DNA from: Aegilops tauschii subsp. strangulata
Taxonomy: Eukaryota; Streptophyta; Magnoliopsida; Poales; Poaceae
DNA: 64,000 nt
Assembly (NCBI RefSeq): GCF_002575655.3
Contig: NC_053040.3
Span: 462,754,780 to 462,818,779 of the forward strand
Direction: 5' to 3'
Made by a program: the position numbers and the translations under genes. The notes beneath the pieces were generated by a model. That model was not told where the DNA came from. It made no database searches and saw only the letters and a list, made by a program, of their open reading frames with translations. Shown one piece after another: positions 23,221 to 35,600 of the stretch (the first letter of the stretch is position 1; every line of letters starts with the position of its first letter).

Positions 23221-24945
23221 CTGTTTCAGAAGACAAAAAGAAAGGGTTTCGTTAGAAAGGAACGTTAGATCCTGAGTGCTGAGTAGTGGTATTCAAAATT
23301 AGTACATAAGTGTGTTTTTACATCGTCGTCATGTTCTGCGTCGCTGTCATGCTCTTCGGCATCATCGCCGTCTGTAGGAATGAAATCTGCATCATGTTCC
23401 CTGTCATCGTCGTCATCATTGGTATCTGAACCTTTGCTGTTGGTATCGTCTTGTTCTTTTTCTACCCTTTGTCGTTTGTTTTTCTTCTTGCGTTCACCTT
23501 GTTTCTTCGTGGCGGTTGGTGCTGTTGGAGGGAGTACCATTAGAGGTAATGGCTGATGCTGCAATGTACTAGTGTCGATGATGTTTTCAGCATTGTCCTT
23601 TTGCTTTTGCCTTTTTGCTCCAGGAGTAAAAACAGTGCTTGTATCTGATTTCCTCTTTTTTGCTTGTTGCTAGATGTTTATTCCTGTTGAGCCTGGTGTA
23701 AGTTATCATTTCTTCCGCAGGTGGTTTGTTCCTCATGTTTTGTTCTGAGTCCTTTTCTGATGAATGAGGAGACATGCTGCCTATTTCTGCGCTTTGAATA
23801 TCACCGTCTTCGTGTCCCGTATAATGACCAGGTAACAAAAAAGGATGTTCTTTTTGTCCGAAAATAGTTGATACACATTTAAAATATATATCTTCCATGA
23901 TTATGCATAAGGAATGTGAAACTGGGGATTTTTAGTTTTATTTTCTTGGGTTAAGATAGGTTATTACTATTGTTACCGATTGAGCTAATCAGGGGATGGA
24001 AGAAAATATTAATTATGGTTATGAGTGCAGCTGGGGTAGTGAAGTTAGGGTGAAGCATTTTCTGAGACAAAAATGCACTCTGCAGGTGATATTTCATAAT
24101 TGGAGGAATATCATCAATGATTGTTCAAGATTTATTGGGTAAGTTAAACTGTTTTTGAATTAAAAATAAGATAGTGTGCGGACATTTTTAATGTTTTCTA
24201 TAAAGAAATATATAAAAAGTGGCAGGTAGTTTTATTTGTAGACATAGTTAAGTTATTGTTGTCAAGGATAGTAGTTAAGTTATTAATATCTCAATATATT
24301 TTTTTGTAGATGGACAGTGGAGACTTTTTGCTCAAACCTTTGACAGGAGCTTGCTGGATTGCATGCTCTTCAGCAGGGTCTTCGTCAATATTTTGCTGCG
24401 TTTTAGCTTCTTCGTGAGGATTTGTCATTGCTGCATAAAAAATGGGCAGGTGTTAGAAGCAGAGTCGAGTGTCACGGGAAAAAAACCTGCGTGGTGTGAA
24501 AACAAATTTGCATGGATAGAGAGGCACGGGTTGTTTTACCCTAGAAGCACAGGGTACACCTATTCTTTGTTCACGGTATTTCACACCAGAGGCACTTAAT
24601 TTGAAAAACGGTTAGATTGACGGGACAAGGGATGTAAAAAATCTCGTACGGTTATCAGTTTTGGCCTCTCAGGATGCTTGCGGGGTTTGGATCTATCAAC
24701 GTATTCTAGTTACTGATGTTTTAGGTTTTTTACCGTTGAGCACAAATCGTATGGCGAAAATCCCAGGGCGGAGAGCAGTAGCATTTCTATTAAATCTCAT
24801 CTCTGCGCTAGTTCAATTTGTTAGGCAAATTGATTTAGGTTATTAGAAAACTCCTTGGTAGCGGTGGCTAGGGTTGCTGTTCCTGGAAGTGGAAAAATCA
24901 ATACGATCTACCCGGTGGAATGGAGTGGGATAGAATGATAATTAC

Positions 24946-25320
24946 CTTCAATTACTTGTGCGGTGTTCTTCCCTTCCATCGGCTTATTGTGTCGTTGCTC
25001 CTTTTTTGTTGCGATTTCCACCGCCGCTGTTGAAGTCCTCGCCGTCGGTCGCCGCAACCGGCGGGGTTATTGGTGTTGTCGCGGGCAGAGTGTGGCTGTT
25101 TGTATGTCGGATTTGAGTGTGGTTGGCGAACGCGGTGGCGGTTGTCCGGTGACGCGAACTCGATTTCGAGTTTGTGTTTGTGTGCAGAAGGAAGGAGGAG
25201 AGCGTGCGGGAGTGATGAAGGTTTCGAGATTTACTTTGCGGAATGGGAAGCAAGCTAGTAGAAGAGGGAGGGAGAGATGGAAACCATCGAACCGTCTCTA
25301 ATCTTCAACCGTGCGTTTGG
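24946..25320 (-). promoter_or_regulatory. Gene A first exon and 5' leader, shared with copies B and C
   Basis: A C/T-rich leader on the minus strand runs into ATG at 24979 (MEGKNTAQVIE) and a GTAAT donor at 24945. The matching segments are 43135-43550 (B, MDATNPLEAIE) and about 28790-29190 (C, where the ATG is ATA). The conserved leader over three copies suggests it carries the promoter and transcript start of the gene family. Confidence 0.6.
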
Positions 25321-25389
25321 GCAACAAGATTCATTATGCTTGGCTTGGGTTTTTTGTGTGCTACAGTATTTTTTTTAGTGTTGAGAATG

Positions 25390-28300
25390 TTAGTGCTGAA
25401 GTGGAGCCTCTCTACAGGCATGTGGATGCAGGCACACGAGGCACATAAGTGCAGGTTCTACATGCACGTGGATGTAGGCACAGGAGGCACGGAAGTGCAG
25501 GTTCTATAGGCACTTCCAGAGGGAAGCACAGGAGGCACGGAAGTGTGGGTTCTACAGGCAGTTAGAGAACCACGGGATAGGCCAGTGTTGCATGAGGCAC
25601 GGGGATGTAAGAATCGGAGGCACGGAAATGCAGCTAACACAGGCACGGACATGCTGCTTCTCGAGGCACGGGTATCAACCCTGTGGATGTAGTACAAGAG
25701 TGCGGTGGCAGAGGCATGTGTTAGAATGCTCGGTTAAAGAGGCATGGTTGTGAAGTTTCAGGAGCGACGCAGGCGTGGCAGTGGGACCATGTAAGAGTCA
25801 CGGCACATGTTTCGTTAGGCACGTGAGGCACCTTGGTTCAGGCACGGAAGGCAGAAAAGGTGAATCCAAAACAGGCACGTACGTGCGTTTTCTCAAGTCA
25901 CGGGTGTGCACTCTCTGGATGCACAAACGTATGGCGGCAGAGGCATGGGTCCGACTACTCGGTTACAGAACCACGTTTGCGAAGTCACATGGGTGTGGCA
26001 TTACGGGGCACGTAAGAGTCTGGGCGAGTGACACGTGAGGCACGTGGGTGCATGTACGTGTAGGCACAGAAATGAAGGCATCATGTTTGTGAAGTCACGT
26101 GGTAGTGCTGAAGTGGAGCCTTTCTACAGGCATGTGGATGCAGGCACACGAGGCACGGAAGTGCAGGTTCTACAGGCACGTTGACGCAGGCACATGAGGC
26201 CAGTGTCGTGTGAGGCGCGTGGATGTAAGCAGCGGAGGCACGGAAATGAAGCCAACGCAGGCACGGACATGCTGCTTCTCGAGGCACGGATATCAACCCT
26301 GTGGATGTAGTACAAGAGTGCGTTGGGAGAGGCATGTGTTAGAATGCTCGGTTAAAGAGGCATGGTTGTGAAGTCTCGGGAGCGACAAAGGCACGTTGGT
26401 TCAGGCATGGAAGGCAGAACCAGAACAGGCACGTACGTGTGTTTTCTCAAGTCACGGGTGTGCACTCTTTGGATGCACAAACGTATGGCGGCAGAGGCAT
26501 GGGTCAGACTACTCGGTTACAGAACCACGTTCGCGAAGTCACGTGGGTGTGGCATTACGGGGCACGTAAGAGTCTGGGCGAGTGACACGTGAGGCACATG
26601 GGTGCATGTACGTGTAGGCACAGAAATGAAGGCATCATGTTTGCGAAGTCACGTGGTAGTGCTGAAGTGGAGCCTTTCTACAGGCATGTGGATGCAGACA
26701 CACGAGGCACGGAAGTGCAGGTTCTACAGGCACGTTGACGCAGGCACAGGAGGCCAGTGTCGTGTGATGCGCGTGGATGTAAGCAGCGGAGGCACGGAAA
26801 TGAAGCCAACACAGGCACGGACATGCTGCTTCTCGAGGCACGGATATCAACCCTGTGGATGTAGTACAAGAGTGCGTTGGGAGAGGCATGTGTTAGAATG
26901 CTCGGTTAAAGAGGCATGGTTGTGAAGTCTTGGGAGCAACAAAGGCACGTTGGTTCAGGCATGGAAGGCAGAAAAGGTGAATCCACAACAGGCACGTACG
27001 TGTGTTTTCTCAAGTCACGGGTGTGCACTCTATGGATGCACAAACGTGTGGCGGCAGAGGCATGGGTCCGACTACTCGGTTACAGAACCACGTTCGTGAA
27101 GTCACATGGGTGTGGCATTACGGGGCACGTAAGAGTCTGGGCGAGTGACACGTGAGGCACGTGGGTGCATGTACGTGTAGGCACATAAATGAAGGCACCA
27201 TGTTTGTGAAGTCACGTGGTAGTGCTGAAGTGGAGCCTTTCTACAGGCATTTGGATGCAGGCACACGAGGCACTGAAGTGCAGGTTCTACATGCACGTTG
27301 ACGCAGGCACAGGAGGCCAGTGTCGTGTGAGGCGCGTGGATGTAAGCAGCGGAGGCACGGAAATGAAGCCAACACAGGCACAGACATGCTGCTTCTCGAG
27401 GCACGTGTATCAACCCTGTGGATGTAGTACAAAGTGCGTTGGGAGAGGCATGTGTTAGAATGCTCGGTCAAAGAGGCATGGTTATGAAGTCTCGGGAGCG
27501 ACGCGGGCGTGGCAGTGGGACCATGTAAGAGTCACGGCACATGTTTCGTTAGGCACGTGAGGCACGTTGGTTCAGGCACGGAAGGCAGAAAATGTGAATC
27601 CAAAACAGGCACGTACGTGTGTTTTCTCAAGTCACGGGTGTGCACTCTCTGGATGCACAAACGTATGGCGGCAGAGGCATGGGTCCGACTACTCGGTTAC
27701 AGAACCACGTTCGTGAAGTCACGTGGGTGTGGCATTACGGGGCACGTAAGAGTCTGGGCGAGTGACACGTGAGGCACGTGGGTGCATGTACGTGTAGGCA
27801 CAGAAATGAAGGTAGCACGTGTGCGAAGTCACGTGGTAGTGCTGAAGTGGAGCCTCTCTTCAGGCATGTGGATGCAGGCACACGAGGCACGGAAGTGCAG
27901 GTTCTACAGGCATGTGGATGTAAGCATAGGAGGCACGAAAATGAAGCCAACACAGGCACGGACATCCTGCTTCTCGAGGCACGGGTATCAACCCTGTGGA
28001 TGTAGTACAAGAGTGCGTTGGGAGAGGCATGTGTTAGAATGCTCGGTTAAAGAGGCATGGCTGTGAAGTCTCGGGAGTGATGCGGGCGTGGCATTGGGAC
28101 CATGTAAGAGTCACGGCGCATGTTTCATTAGGCACGTGAGGCACGTTGGTTCAGTCACGGAAGGCAGAAAAGGTGAATCCACAACAGGCACGTACGTGTG
28201 TTTTCTCAAGTCACGGGTGTGCACTTTATGGATGCACAAAAGTGTGTCGGCAGAGGCATGGGTCCGACTAATCTGTTAGAGAACCACGGTTGTGAAGTGA

Positions 28301-28430
28301 TGTGGGTGTGGCACGACGGGCCCTGTAGGAGTCACGGCAAGTGTCATGCGAGGCACATGGATGTACGCACATGAGGCAGGGCTTTGAATGTACAGGAGGC
28401 ACGGATTCTGGTACAGGAGGCACTGAAGTA
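25390..28430 (+). repeat. AGGCACGG/AGTCACG array in about 550-715-bp tandem units
   Basis: Five higher-order units are marked by TAGTGCTGAAGTGGAGCC at 25391, 26104, 26657, 27220 and 27837. Inside each unit AGGCACGG, AGGCACGTG and AGTCACGG words recur every few tens of bases, together with GTGGATGCA and CAACCCTGTGGATG words. No coding pattern is credible; open frames occur on both strands because the unit lacks stops. Confidence 0.85.
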
Positions 28431-29190
28431 AAAACACTGCTGTGACGGACACTAGGCACTTAACTTGAAAATAGTTACAATCAAGGGACAACGGGCAGAG
28501 AAAATCTGGTGTAATTACCAAGTTTGAGCTTTCAGTATGCTCGCAATATTTGAATCCTTTGAGGTATTATAGTTAGTGATGTGGCAGGTGTAGTACTTTT
28601 AAGCACATATCGTGTGGTGAAAATTCCGTAGCGGGGAGCAGTAGCGTTTCTATTAAATGCGTGTGTACGGTACTTCAATTTTTTAGACAAGTTGATTTTG
28701 GATAGTGCAAAACTCGGTTTTTTGTGGTGGCTAGGGTTGTTGTCCCTGGAAATGGAATGCAATGGGACAGATTGTTATTTACATTCGATTGCTTGTGTTC
28801 GGCTTCTCGCTTCTATCGGTCTATTCTGTCTGTTTGTTTTTTTTGTTGTGATCTCCGCCGGCGGTGTTGAAGTCCTTGCTTCGTCGCCGTCGGGTGGGTA
28901 CTTTGTGTTGTTGGGCGCACCGTTTGACGGTGTGTATCTCGAAGTGGGAGGGTGGTTGGCGAAGCGTGGTGGCGGTTGTTTTGCGAGGGGAACTCTACTT
29001 GGAATTTGGGCCCGTGTACCGAACCTAGGAGGAGACCTTGTGTGAGTGTGGAATGTTTCGAGATTTTGCTGTGGAAGAGAGGAAGGAAGAGAGTAGTGGA
29101 GGTTGGAGAGATGGAAATGATGGAACCGTCTGTAATCTTCGATGGTATGATTTTAGTATCAAGATTCGTGTCGCCTGGCTTTTTTTTTGT
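28430..29190 (-). pseudogene. Copy C: 5'-end fragment of the ULP gene family
   Basis: The segment 28690-29190 matches the first exon and leader of genes A and B, and 28430-28690 matches part of their first intron. The start codon is ATA in place of ATG. Nothing of the gene body follows; the array at 25390-28430 takes its place. It is a truncated copy or a rearrangement breakpoint. Confidence 0.6.
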
Positions 29191-29826
29191 TCGCTATAGC
29201 ATCTTAATAGACGTGTGAGGCACGGAACACCAGGCTCTACAGGCACCGACGTTGGAATTTTAGAGGCACTGGTATCAACTCTGTGGATGCACAAATGTGT
29301 GGTGGCAGGGGCATGCATCTGAAGACTTACTCAGAGAGTCACGGTTGTGAAGTCTTTAGAGTTACGAGCGTGTGTCGCCACGGGCACGTGAGAGTGATGC
29401 GTCGGGAAGTTTGGTAGTAGAGGCATTTGTGCGAATAGTACTCAGAGAGTATCGGTTGTGGGTCCACATGTGTGAAGTCTGTGCAGCATTGGTCGTGTGG
29501 TAGTAGCGGCGTGCGTCGGGAAAGGTGCGAGCAATAACATTTGTTACGTGCTTAATCGGACGATTTGATGGTTGCTTTTTCCCGGCAACCGCGAGCACTG
29601 CCACTCGGCGGTTGCCTCGACGCATAGCAACGACGAGCGCATGTCTTCCGCCCTCACTACCACGACGAGGCCGCCTCCAACCGCCTCCTCCATGAACCAG
29701 ACCTTGGCACAAAAGGGTAACTGCGCTTCCATAGCCGCTCAATTCCGAAAACACTATTGCTGTTCCATCTCAACTAGCATCTCCTCACAATCTCTGTGTC
29801 AAGGCGGCCATCGCTGGAGGAGCGTA

Positions 29827-31090
29827 ATGGTGGAGGAACCATCTGCCATGCGTCCCCGTGGTGAGACGTCCGACCAGAGCACAGAGGTCAACGACGTTCA
29901 GGTCCCCGGTCAGAAGCACGACTACAAAGTGCACCTCAAGGAGGTTGACATCCACGGCAAGGAAAAGCTGGATGTCGTATGCACCAGCAATCCTGAGGAA
30001 GCCGACAAGATGATCAGCAGGATCCTGAAGAGGGTCTGCGGCTTGTACCCTCAGTACATCGGCGTTGATGTTGAGTATACCAGGGAGGACGAACCTCCGC
30101 AGAGGGCAGCGGTTCTACAGTTATGCGTGGAGGAACTCTGTTTGGTATATCACATCACCGCGGCAACAAAATGGTGAACCATCCTACAATTTCAACCTCT
30201 CCATGCTTCTGTTTAATTAGCTTTTCACCCTGAAATTTGATTAAATTGGTTTATTGACTTGATGTATCAGTGAAGTTTCTGAAGTAGATGCAACAGAATA
30301 GATTTTGAACTTGACTCACCACATCAGTTTATGTATTTGATGCACTAGATTAATTTATGGATTTGATGTACGAGATTATTTTCTGAACTTGATGTTCTAG
30401 CGTACTTTCTGTTCTAGTGTATTTTCTATATTTCATGTTCTAGTGTAGTTCCGTTTCTTGAATTGATGTGTTAACGTGGCTAAGAAGTAGATAGGTAATT
30501 GATTCAAGTGTAAATACCAAAAATAAAAATAACATGCTGTGCTTGTATTTTTATTTCTGAACTCTGCATAGCAGTTTCTGAAAAATTTCGTCCATGAATT
30601 ATACGTACTATATAAGCATGTACTTGATCGATACTTGATGGATCCACCTTAAATGTGTCATCCCCCTGCAGGCCCAAGAGTCTGCGCCCGTTCCTGAAGG
30701 AGGACAGGTTCCACCTTTGCCGGCTTCAGTATTGAAGGTGACAAAGAGATGCTGTGAAGTTCTGGTTTGGAGATCAACCCCGACAAGTACATCGACATCC
30801 AGCGCAAATGGAGAGTTCCTTTCAAGGGAAGAAAGAGGTACCACTCTTTGGCTGATGTTGCAGGGGGCGTGATCCACCCATTCTACAAACAAATGAAGGA
30901 TAAGATTGATAGGGTTGAAGACCATAAATTGTGGGGGATCAGCCCACTGCCCAATTACCTCATTGAGTATGCAGCGATAGATGCGTACACCACCTACGAG
31001 TCATGGAAGAGAATTGAAAACATCAGAGAAGGTCTGGAGAGTGCAAAAGAGGCAGAGAAGAATTATGACGATCCTTACTACGGATACTAG
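29827..31090 (+). pseudogene. DEDDy 3'-5' exonuclease, intron-containing copy, broken
   Basis: ATG at 29827 (MVEEPSAMRPRGE). Exon 1 ends at 30173 and a 498-bp GT...AG intron ends at 30671, keeping phase (Trp codon split). Motif I is IGVDVEYT (Asp and Glu), motif II FAGFSIEGDKEML (Asp), motif III IEYAAIDAYTTYESW (Tyr and Asp), as in WRN-like exonucleases of the RNase D/DnaQ fold. About 220 residues would make a stand-alone exonuclease domain. An extra C at 30711-30712 shifts the frame, and a TGA follows at 30755-30757. Short-word arrays lie on both sides, as for the two minus-strand copies. Confidence 0.75.
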
Positions 31091-31389
31091 TGATGACGAA
31101 AACATAGAAAACTGGTCGTGGAGTTGCTTGTGTTTATGCTTGTCGTTTCTATTGTATCAGGTTCGTAGTTTACTTCTGTTAGAACGAAGCAGTTTCTAAT
31201 GTCATCTGTATCAGGTTAAACAAGTTTCCTTATGTCAAGTTGTAGTTTTTTTATGTGATTGAGCAAGTTATTTAGCTTGCTAAGTACTATGTTTATTCAG
31301 CAATCATGTGATTTTGAAGTAGTAATGTTGCTTTTTACACTAAAAACAACAAAATGCAAAGCAGTCTTTTTGCGCGCAGTACAGTTTAG

Positions 31390-32500
31390 TTGTGCACACA
31401 AGCGCGGCTTCTTGAGGAGTGGCAGGAGTGGTATGGGTCGGAATACGCAGTTAGAGAGGCACATGTTTGTAGTCTCTAGAGTCACCGGCGTGTGTTACTA
31501 CAGGGGCCGGAGGCACGTGGACGGAGTAGCAGAGTTGAGCTCCGAATACATAGTTACAGGGTCACGGTTTGGAAGTGTGCAGAGTCAAGGTTGTGCGACA
31601 TCATGGGGCATGTAAGAGTCATGGCAAGTGTCATGTGAGAGAGGCACCTGGATCCAGGTACGCAAGGCACGGTATTGTGACTTCTCGATGCACGGGTATC
31701 AACGTTGTGGGTGCACAATAGTGTGGTCTCAGAGGCATGTGTTCTAATGCTCGGTTAGAGATGCACTGTTGTGATGTTTGTGAAGAGACATGGGCGTGGT
31801 ACCGTGACCATGTAAGAGTCGCGGGGCGTGACACGTTAGGCACGTGGATGCAGTTACGGAAGGCACAGAGGTGAAGACCCAAGAGGCACGGAAGTGGGGG
31901 TTTTGTTGTTGCGAACAGCTATCAATCCAGTGGATGTTCAAAAGTGTGATACCAGAGGCATGCTTCCGAATACGCAGTTAGGGAGTCACGGTTGTGAAGC
32001 CTCTAGAGAGTCACGCGTGTCTGGCATCACGGGTATGGAGTGGTGTGGGGCTTTGAGAGGCATCACTGGCCCTTAACCCTCTGGATGCATGGTGGTGTGG
32101 TCGGAGAGGCTTGCTTGCTAATACTGAGGTAGGAAGGCACCATTTTGGATGCACAGGTGTGAGGTCTCTAACGGCGCGAGTGGGTGGCACCACATGCATT
32201 TGTTTGAATACTCATTTAGAGAGTCACGTTTGTACTCACGCCAGACTCATGATGTAGGTTGGTGGCATTCGGCAGCACACGGTTTCAGAAAGGGGGAATG
32301 TTTGTGAAACATCAAAGTCACCGGCGGTCACGCGTGAGTAGTATGTAGAGTCACGGCGTGTCGACGTGACGCACGTATGTCTAGGGACGGACTTGGGCCT
32401 TTATGGGGCATGGTCATCAACCGCCTGGATTGATAGTTGTGAAGTGTCTAGGGGCACCGGCTTGTGTTCGAGTGCTTGGTTACTGAAGAATCAAGGAACT
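31390..32500 (+). repeat. AGGCACGG/AGTCACG array
   Basis: Irregular array of GAGGCACATG, GAGTCACGGTTGTGAAG, AGGCACGTGGATGCAG and similar words in the same orientation as elsewhere. A shorter stretch of the same words lies at 29215-29520, before the exonuclease copy. No gene seen. Confidence 0.75.
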
Positions 32501-32606
32501 ACATCAATAAAAATAGTCTGTTGCTTCATTATTACAGTATGATGTGCGGTTAAACCGTCTTCTGATGTTTCGATGGAGCTAGGCTCGTTCGCTTATCAAC
32601 AACTTT

Positions 32607-35600
32607 TTATTCCGTGATGTCGTCGTAGATCTTTCTAATCTCATCGCCCATTTCGCTGGGTTCGATTGTATTCTGATCGCTAAATAGTAGCTTGCACAGT
32701 TGTTGTGCTTTCCATTGTTCCGTGCCATCCTGTAAAAAGTTCAGTGAAAAAAAGGAGAAAAACCACATCAGTATTAGGTCATGCAGTTGTATGATATCTA
32801 GCAGATTTATTGCGAGTTTTAAGCGAAAACTTATGTCAAAATTATCTATCTCTTCGACGAAGTGGTTGCCATGAAAGAGATGCGCGAACCTTAGAACAGC
32901 AAACAGGGTTTCACCTTTGTTCACCTTTGGAACGCCCTGTAAAAATTCAACATCCCATCTAGTCTTTTCCGTTTCGAATTTTTCACCCAGTAATATTTCG
33001 TATACTTCTTTAAACCTGGGAACCTAGGAATTGCATTTTGTTTTTGTTTTAGAGAGACATGTAGTGTAATTTGTAAAACTGAAAGATGGCGTTATTTACA
33101 ATTCTTACCAGTTTGTGTTTATGGTTGTGGTATTTGTTATCGCCCTTTTCTTTGATGGCTTCGTTGTTTTCCATGTTAGCAATCTGCTTAATTAGTTTGC
33201 CATCATGCACGTGTCGATCACGTTGATTTTTCAGGTATTCTTGCTTCTTCAATTCTTCAAGAGAGGTTTCTTTAGGTTCGATGATTTGAAGCTTCATTCT
33301 ATATCTGTCGAGCACCAATATTGTGTATCGGTCTTCCTTTTCAAGTGGCATGAATACCTGTGGCACAAAAGTTTTATTGTTAGAGGAGAGTTTAGAATAT
33401 AGTATTCTGTTTGAAATGCTTATTTTTATTTTATTGTATGGAAAACGCTATTACCATTTTTGCTGTTTTGAGCTTCTCTGATTGACATTTCTTAAGGAAC
33501 AAAGGAACCAGGACATCCTTTTCTCGTGTGAAATCATCTCTGAAGTTCTTCATAGATTTTCTTTTATCCTTTAAACCCAGAATGTGCTGCAGGCAACAAA
33601 TAAAAAACGATAAAAACGAGTTAGAAAAAATAGGTCGGTACCAAGAGATTAAACAATAGTTCGAAAAAGATGAGTTTATATGATCACTGTGATTTTTTTT
33701 GAAATTTACCTCTGCAAAGCTTGGGCCTAATAATAGTCTATGTCTTTTGTGTATAGTTTGGTTGCTGCTTTCCCATGCTTCTGCTAACTCATCGAGCACC
33801 TTCTTTTCCATTCCTTGACGTTTTTTCTTGTTTGCAGGCCCAAATATTTCCTTTAGCTTTGATCCAGTAAGAGTTGTGCTTTTGCTCTCTGGTTGATCTC
33901 TCGAGAATACTACTTTTTTGCTTACATACAGGAAAGTAGAAGAAATTTTTGTTGAGAAAGTCATTAACTAAGTAAGCTGATAAACAAGAATTTAAGGTTC
34001 TTTCCAGTTTCCTTTCTGATTTGTGTGATTGCTGCCTAACTTTAACTAATTTGAGGTGTAAAAGGAACCAAGTTACGTTTTGAATTCATCCTGCCATGTG
34101 TCACTCATGACTATGTTGTAGAGCTCGTTTGCCTTATCCACGTGTAGAAACGAATGCCGGTGTTGCGGGTATTTCTTGCTGCTCTCTGATTGATGCTGGT
34201 TTTTTCGTCTCGCTCTGTCAAAGCAGATAAAAAATTATGGCTGTTGTTTCTAAAAGAAATATTTGAAGCTCTAGTAATGTTGACTGATGGTAAAAATGAA
34301 AATAGTTATATTACCTTTCATGGGTGAAAAAAGGTTTGTAGTGTCTGGTTTGTAATCTTTGAGTTTTCCATGAAGTTGATGGTCCTTTATTTGGTTGGTT
34401 TTACCGAATATGGGTGTGTATACGTCCTCCGGTTTCCATTCGGCATCGACCTTGCTGGGTTGCAGGCATGTGAAAATGTATGGTTTATAGTTACGTGTTG
34501 TTCACAATTGTTAATAAACTAATTACGGTAATAAAGAAATCAAGTTATTTGACGTGTATGTAGTGGTAACTTACATGAAAATCCTCTCTGTCCTTGACCA
34601 GTTCTTTCCCATTATAGTATCTCGCAAATTGGGCCGTGAAGTGACCGCATTGTGTTCCTTCTTGCTTTGGTGTGCAGACCCTGTGAGGCCTTTCTACTAT
34701 CCTTTCCCAGTCTGGTTCGTTCTTGTGTTTTTGTCTGTGGTGCTTGTTCATCAGCACGGACATCCTTCTCATCTGTTATTGCATTATGGTTTTGTTTTTT
34801 GGGTGCGGCATTGAGGAAATTAAGAGTATCATACTATCATGAGGAAAAGAGGAAATCAATGTACAAATAGTACGTACCAGTTCTTCTCGATGCACGTGGT
34901 GTTGACTCCAAGACAAATCGGCGTAGTTTACGTAGTTCAGTGAGTCAAGGATGTCGATGCTATCTCTGTACTTGTTCAGTACATAGAGCGTGTAGTGGTT
35001 GTTTGTGTGATGAGGTATCATGATCTACGTTGAGAGAGGAGATCATTGTTGACGTAAAAATTGAATTTCATTTTATCGTTGAAGCTCAAAGAGAATAGGT
35101 CATGTGCTAAGTAATAATACTGAACTTACCATCTTCTAATGGAGGATGTCTTTACCTCCCACGAGGAGCTCAAATCCTTCTAGAGCTTCATCCTCGGTGA
35201 ATTCTGATAGCTCTTTGTTATCATAATTGAGACCGAGCACCAGCTTCAAGAAAGAGAGTGTGTGGTTTTAGTTAAATATTCTATCGTAGTAATGGCGGTG
35301 GTGTTTTTGTGGGTGAGGTATGCATACATTTGCGAAACCTGCAGGGAGTACAGTTGTGTCGTCTGGGTTGAATTGTTCTTGTTCTTTCCATTCCTCCAGT
35401 AACGCGTTTAGCATGGAGCCCTCCATCTGTGTTTATTCTTTTCCTGCTTGTTCCATGAAGGATTTTGCTGAAATGCAGTCTTCTCGATTTGAGCTTTTAT
35501 ATTTATATAGCACTTGTCTGCAAGGAGGGTTTGGAAGTAGGTGAGTGAATTGTTAGTTGGATGTTAGAGAATTTGTAGCTCTCTGTAATTGTTTCCATGG

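Larger units (their letters stand above)
11579..24979 (-). pseudogene. Gene A: triple Ulp1-like transposon-borne protein, decayed
   Basis: A large multi-exon gene of the plant transposon-associated ULP class. It has an ATG at 24979, a short acidic second exon (about 24344-24434), an N-terminal domain (22258-23220), a Lys/Glu/Gln-rich linker with duplicated exons (about 19160-21100), three Ulp1/C48-like modules (16132-15512, 13921-13468, 12310-11850) and a stop at 11579. Splice junctions keep phase at the exons I checked. Lesions include a one-base loss near 21834-21844 and in-frame stops at 16550-16552, 15370-15372, 13331-13333, 13250-13252, 12190-12192, 11902-11904 and 11887-11889. A solo LTR sits in an intron. 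The Ulp1 fold would cleave SUMO-like isopeptide bonds if active; this copy cannot be. Gene B is its paralogue. Confidence 0.75.

Noticed and set aside
29572..29826. Upstream extension of the exonuclease frame from 29572
   Set aside because: The frame is open but Ser/Thr-rich without similarity to the other copies; the ATG at 29827 gives a normal start.
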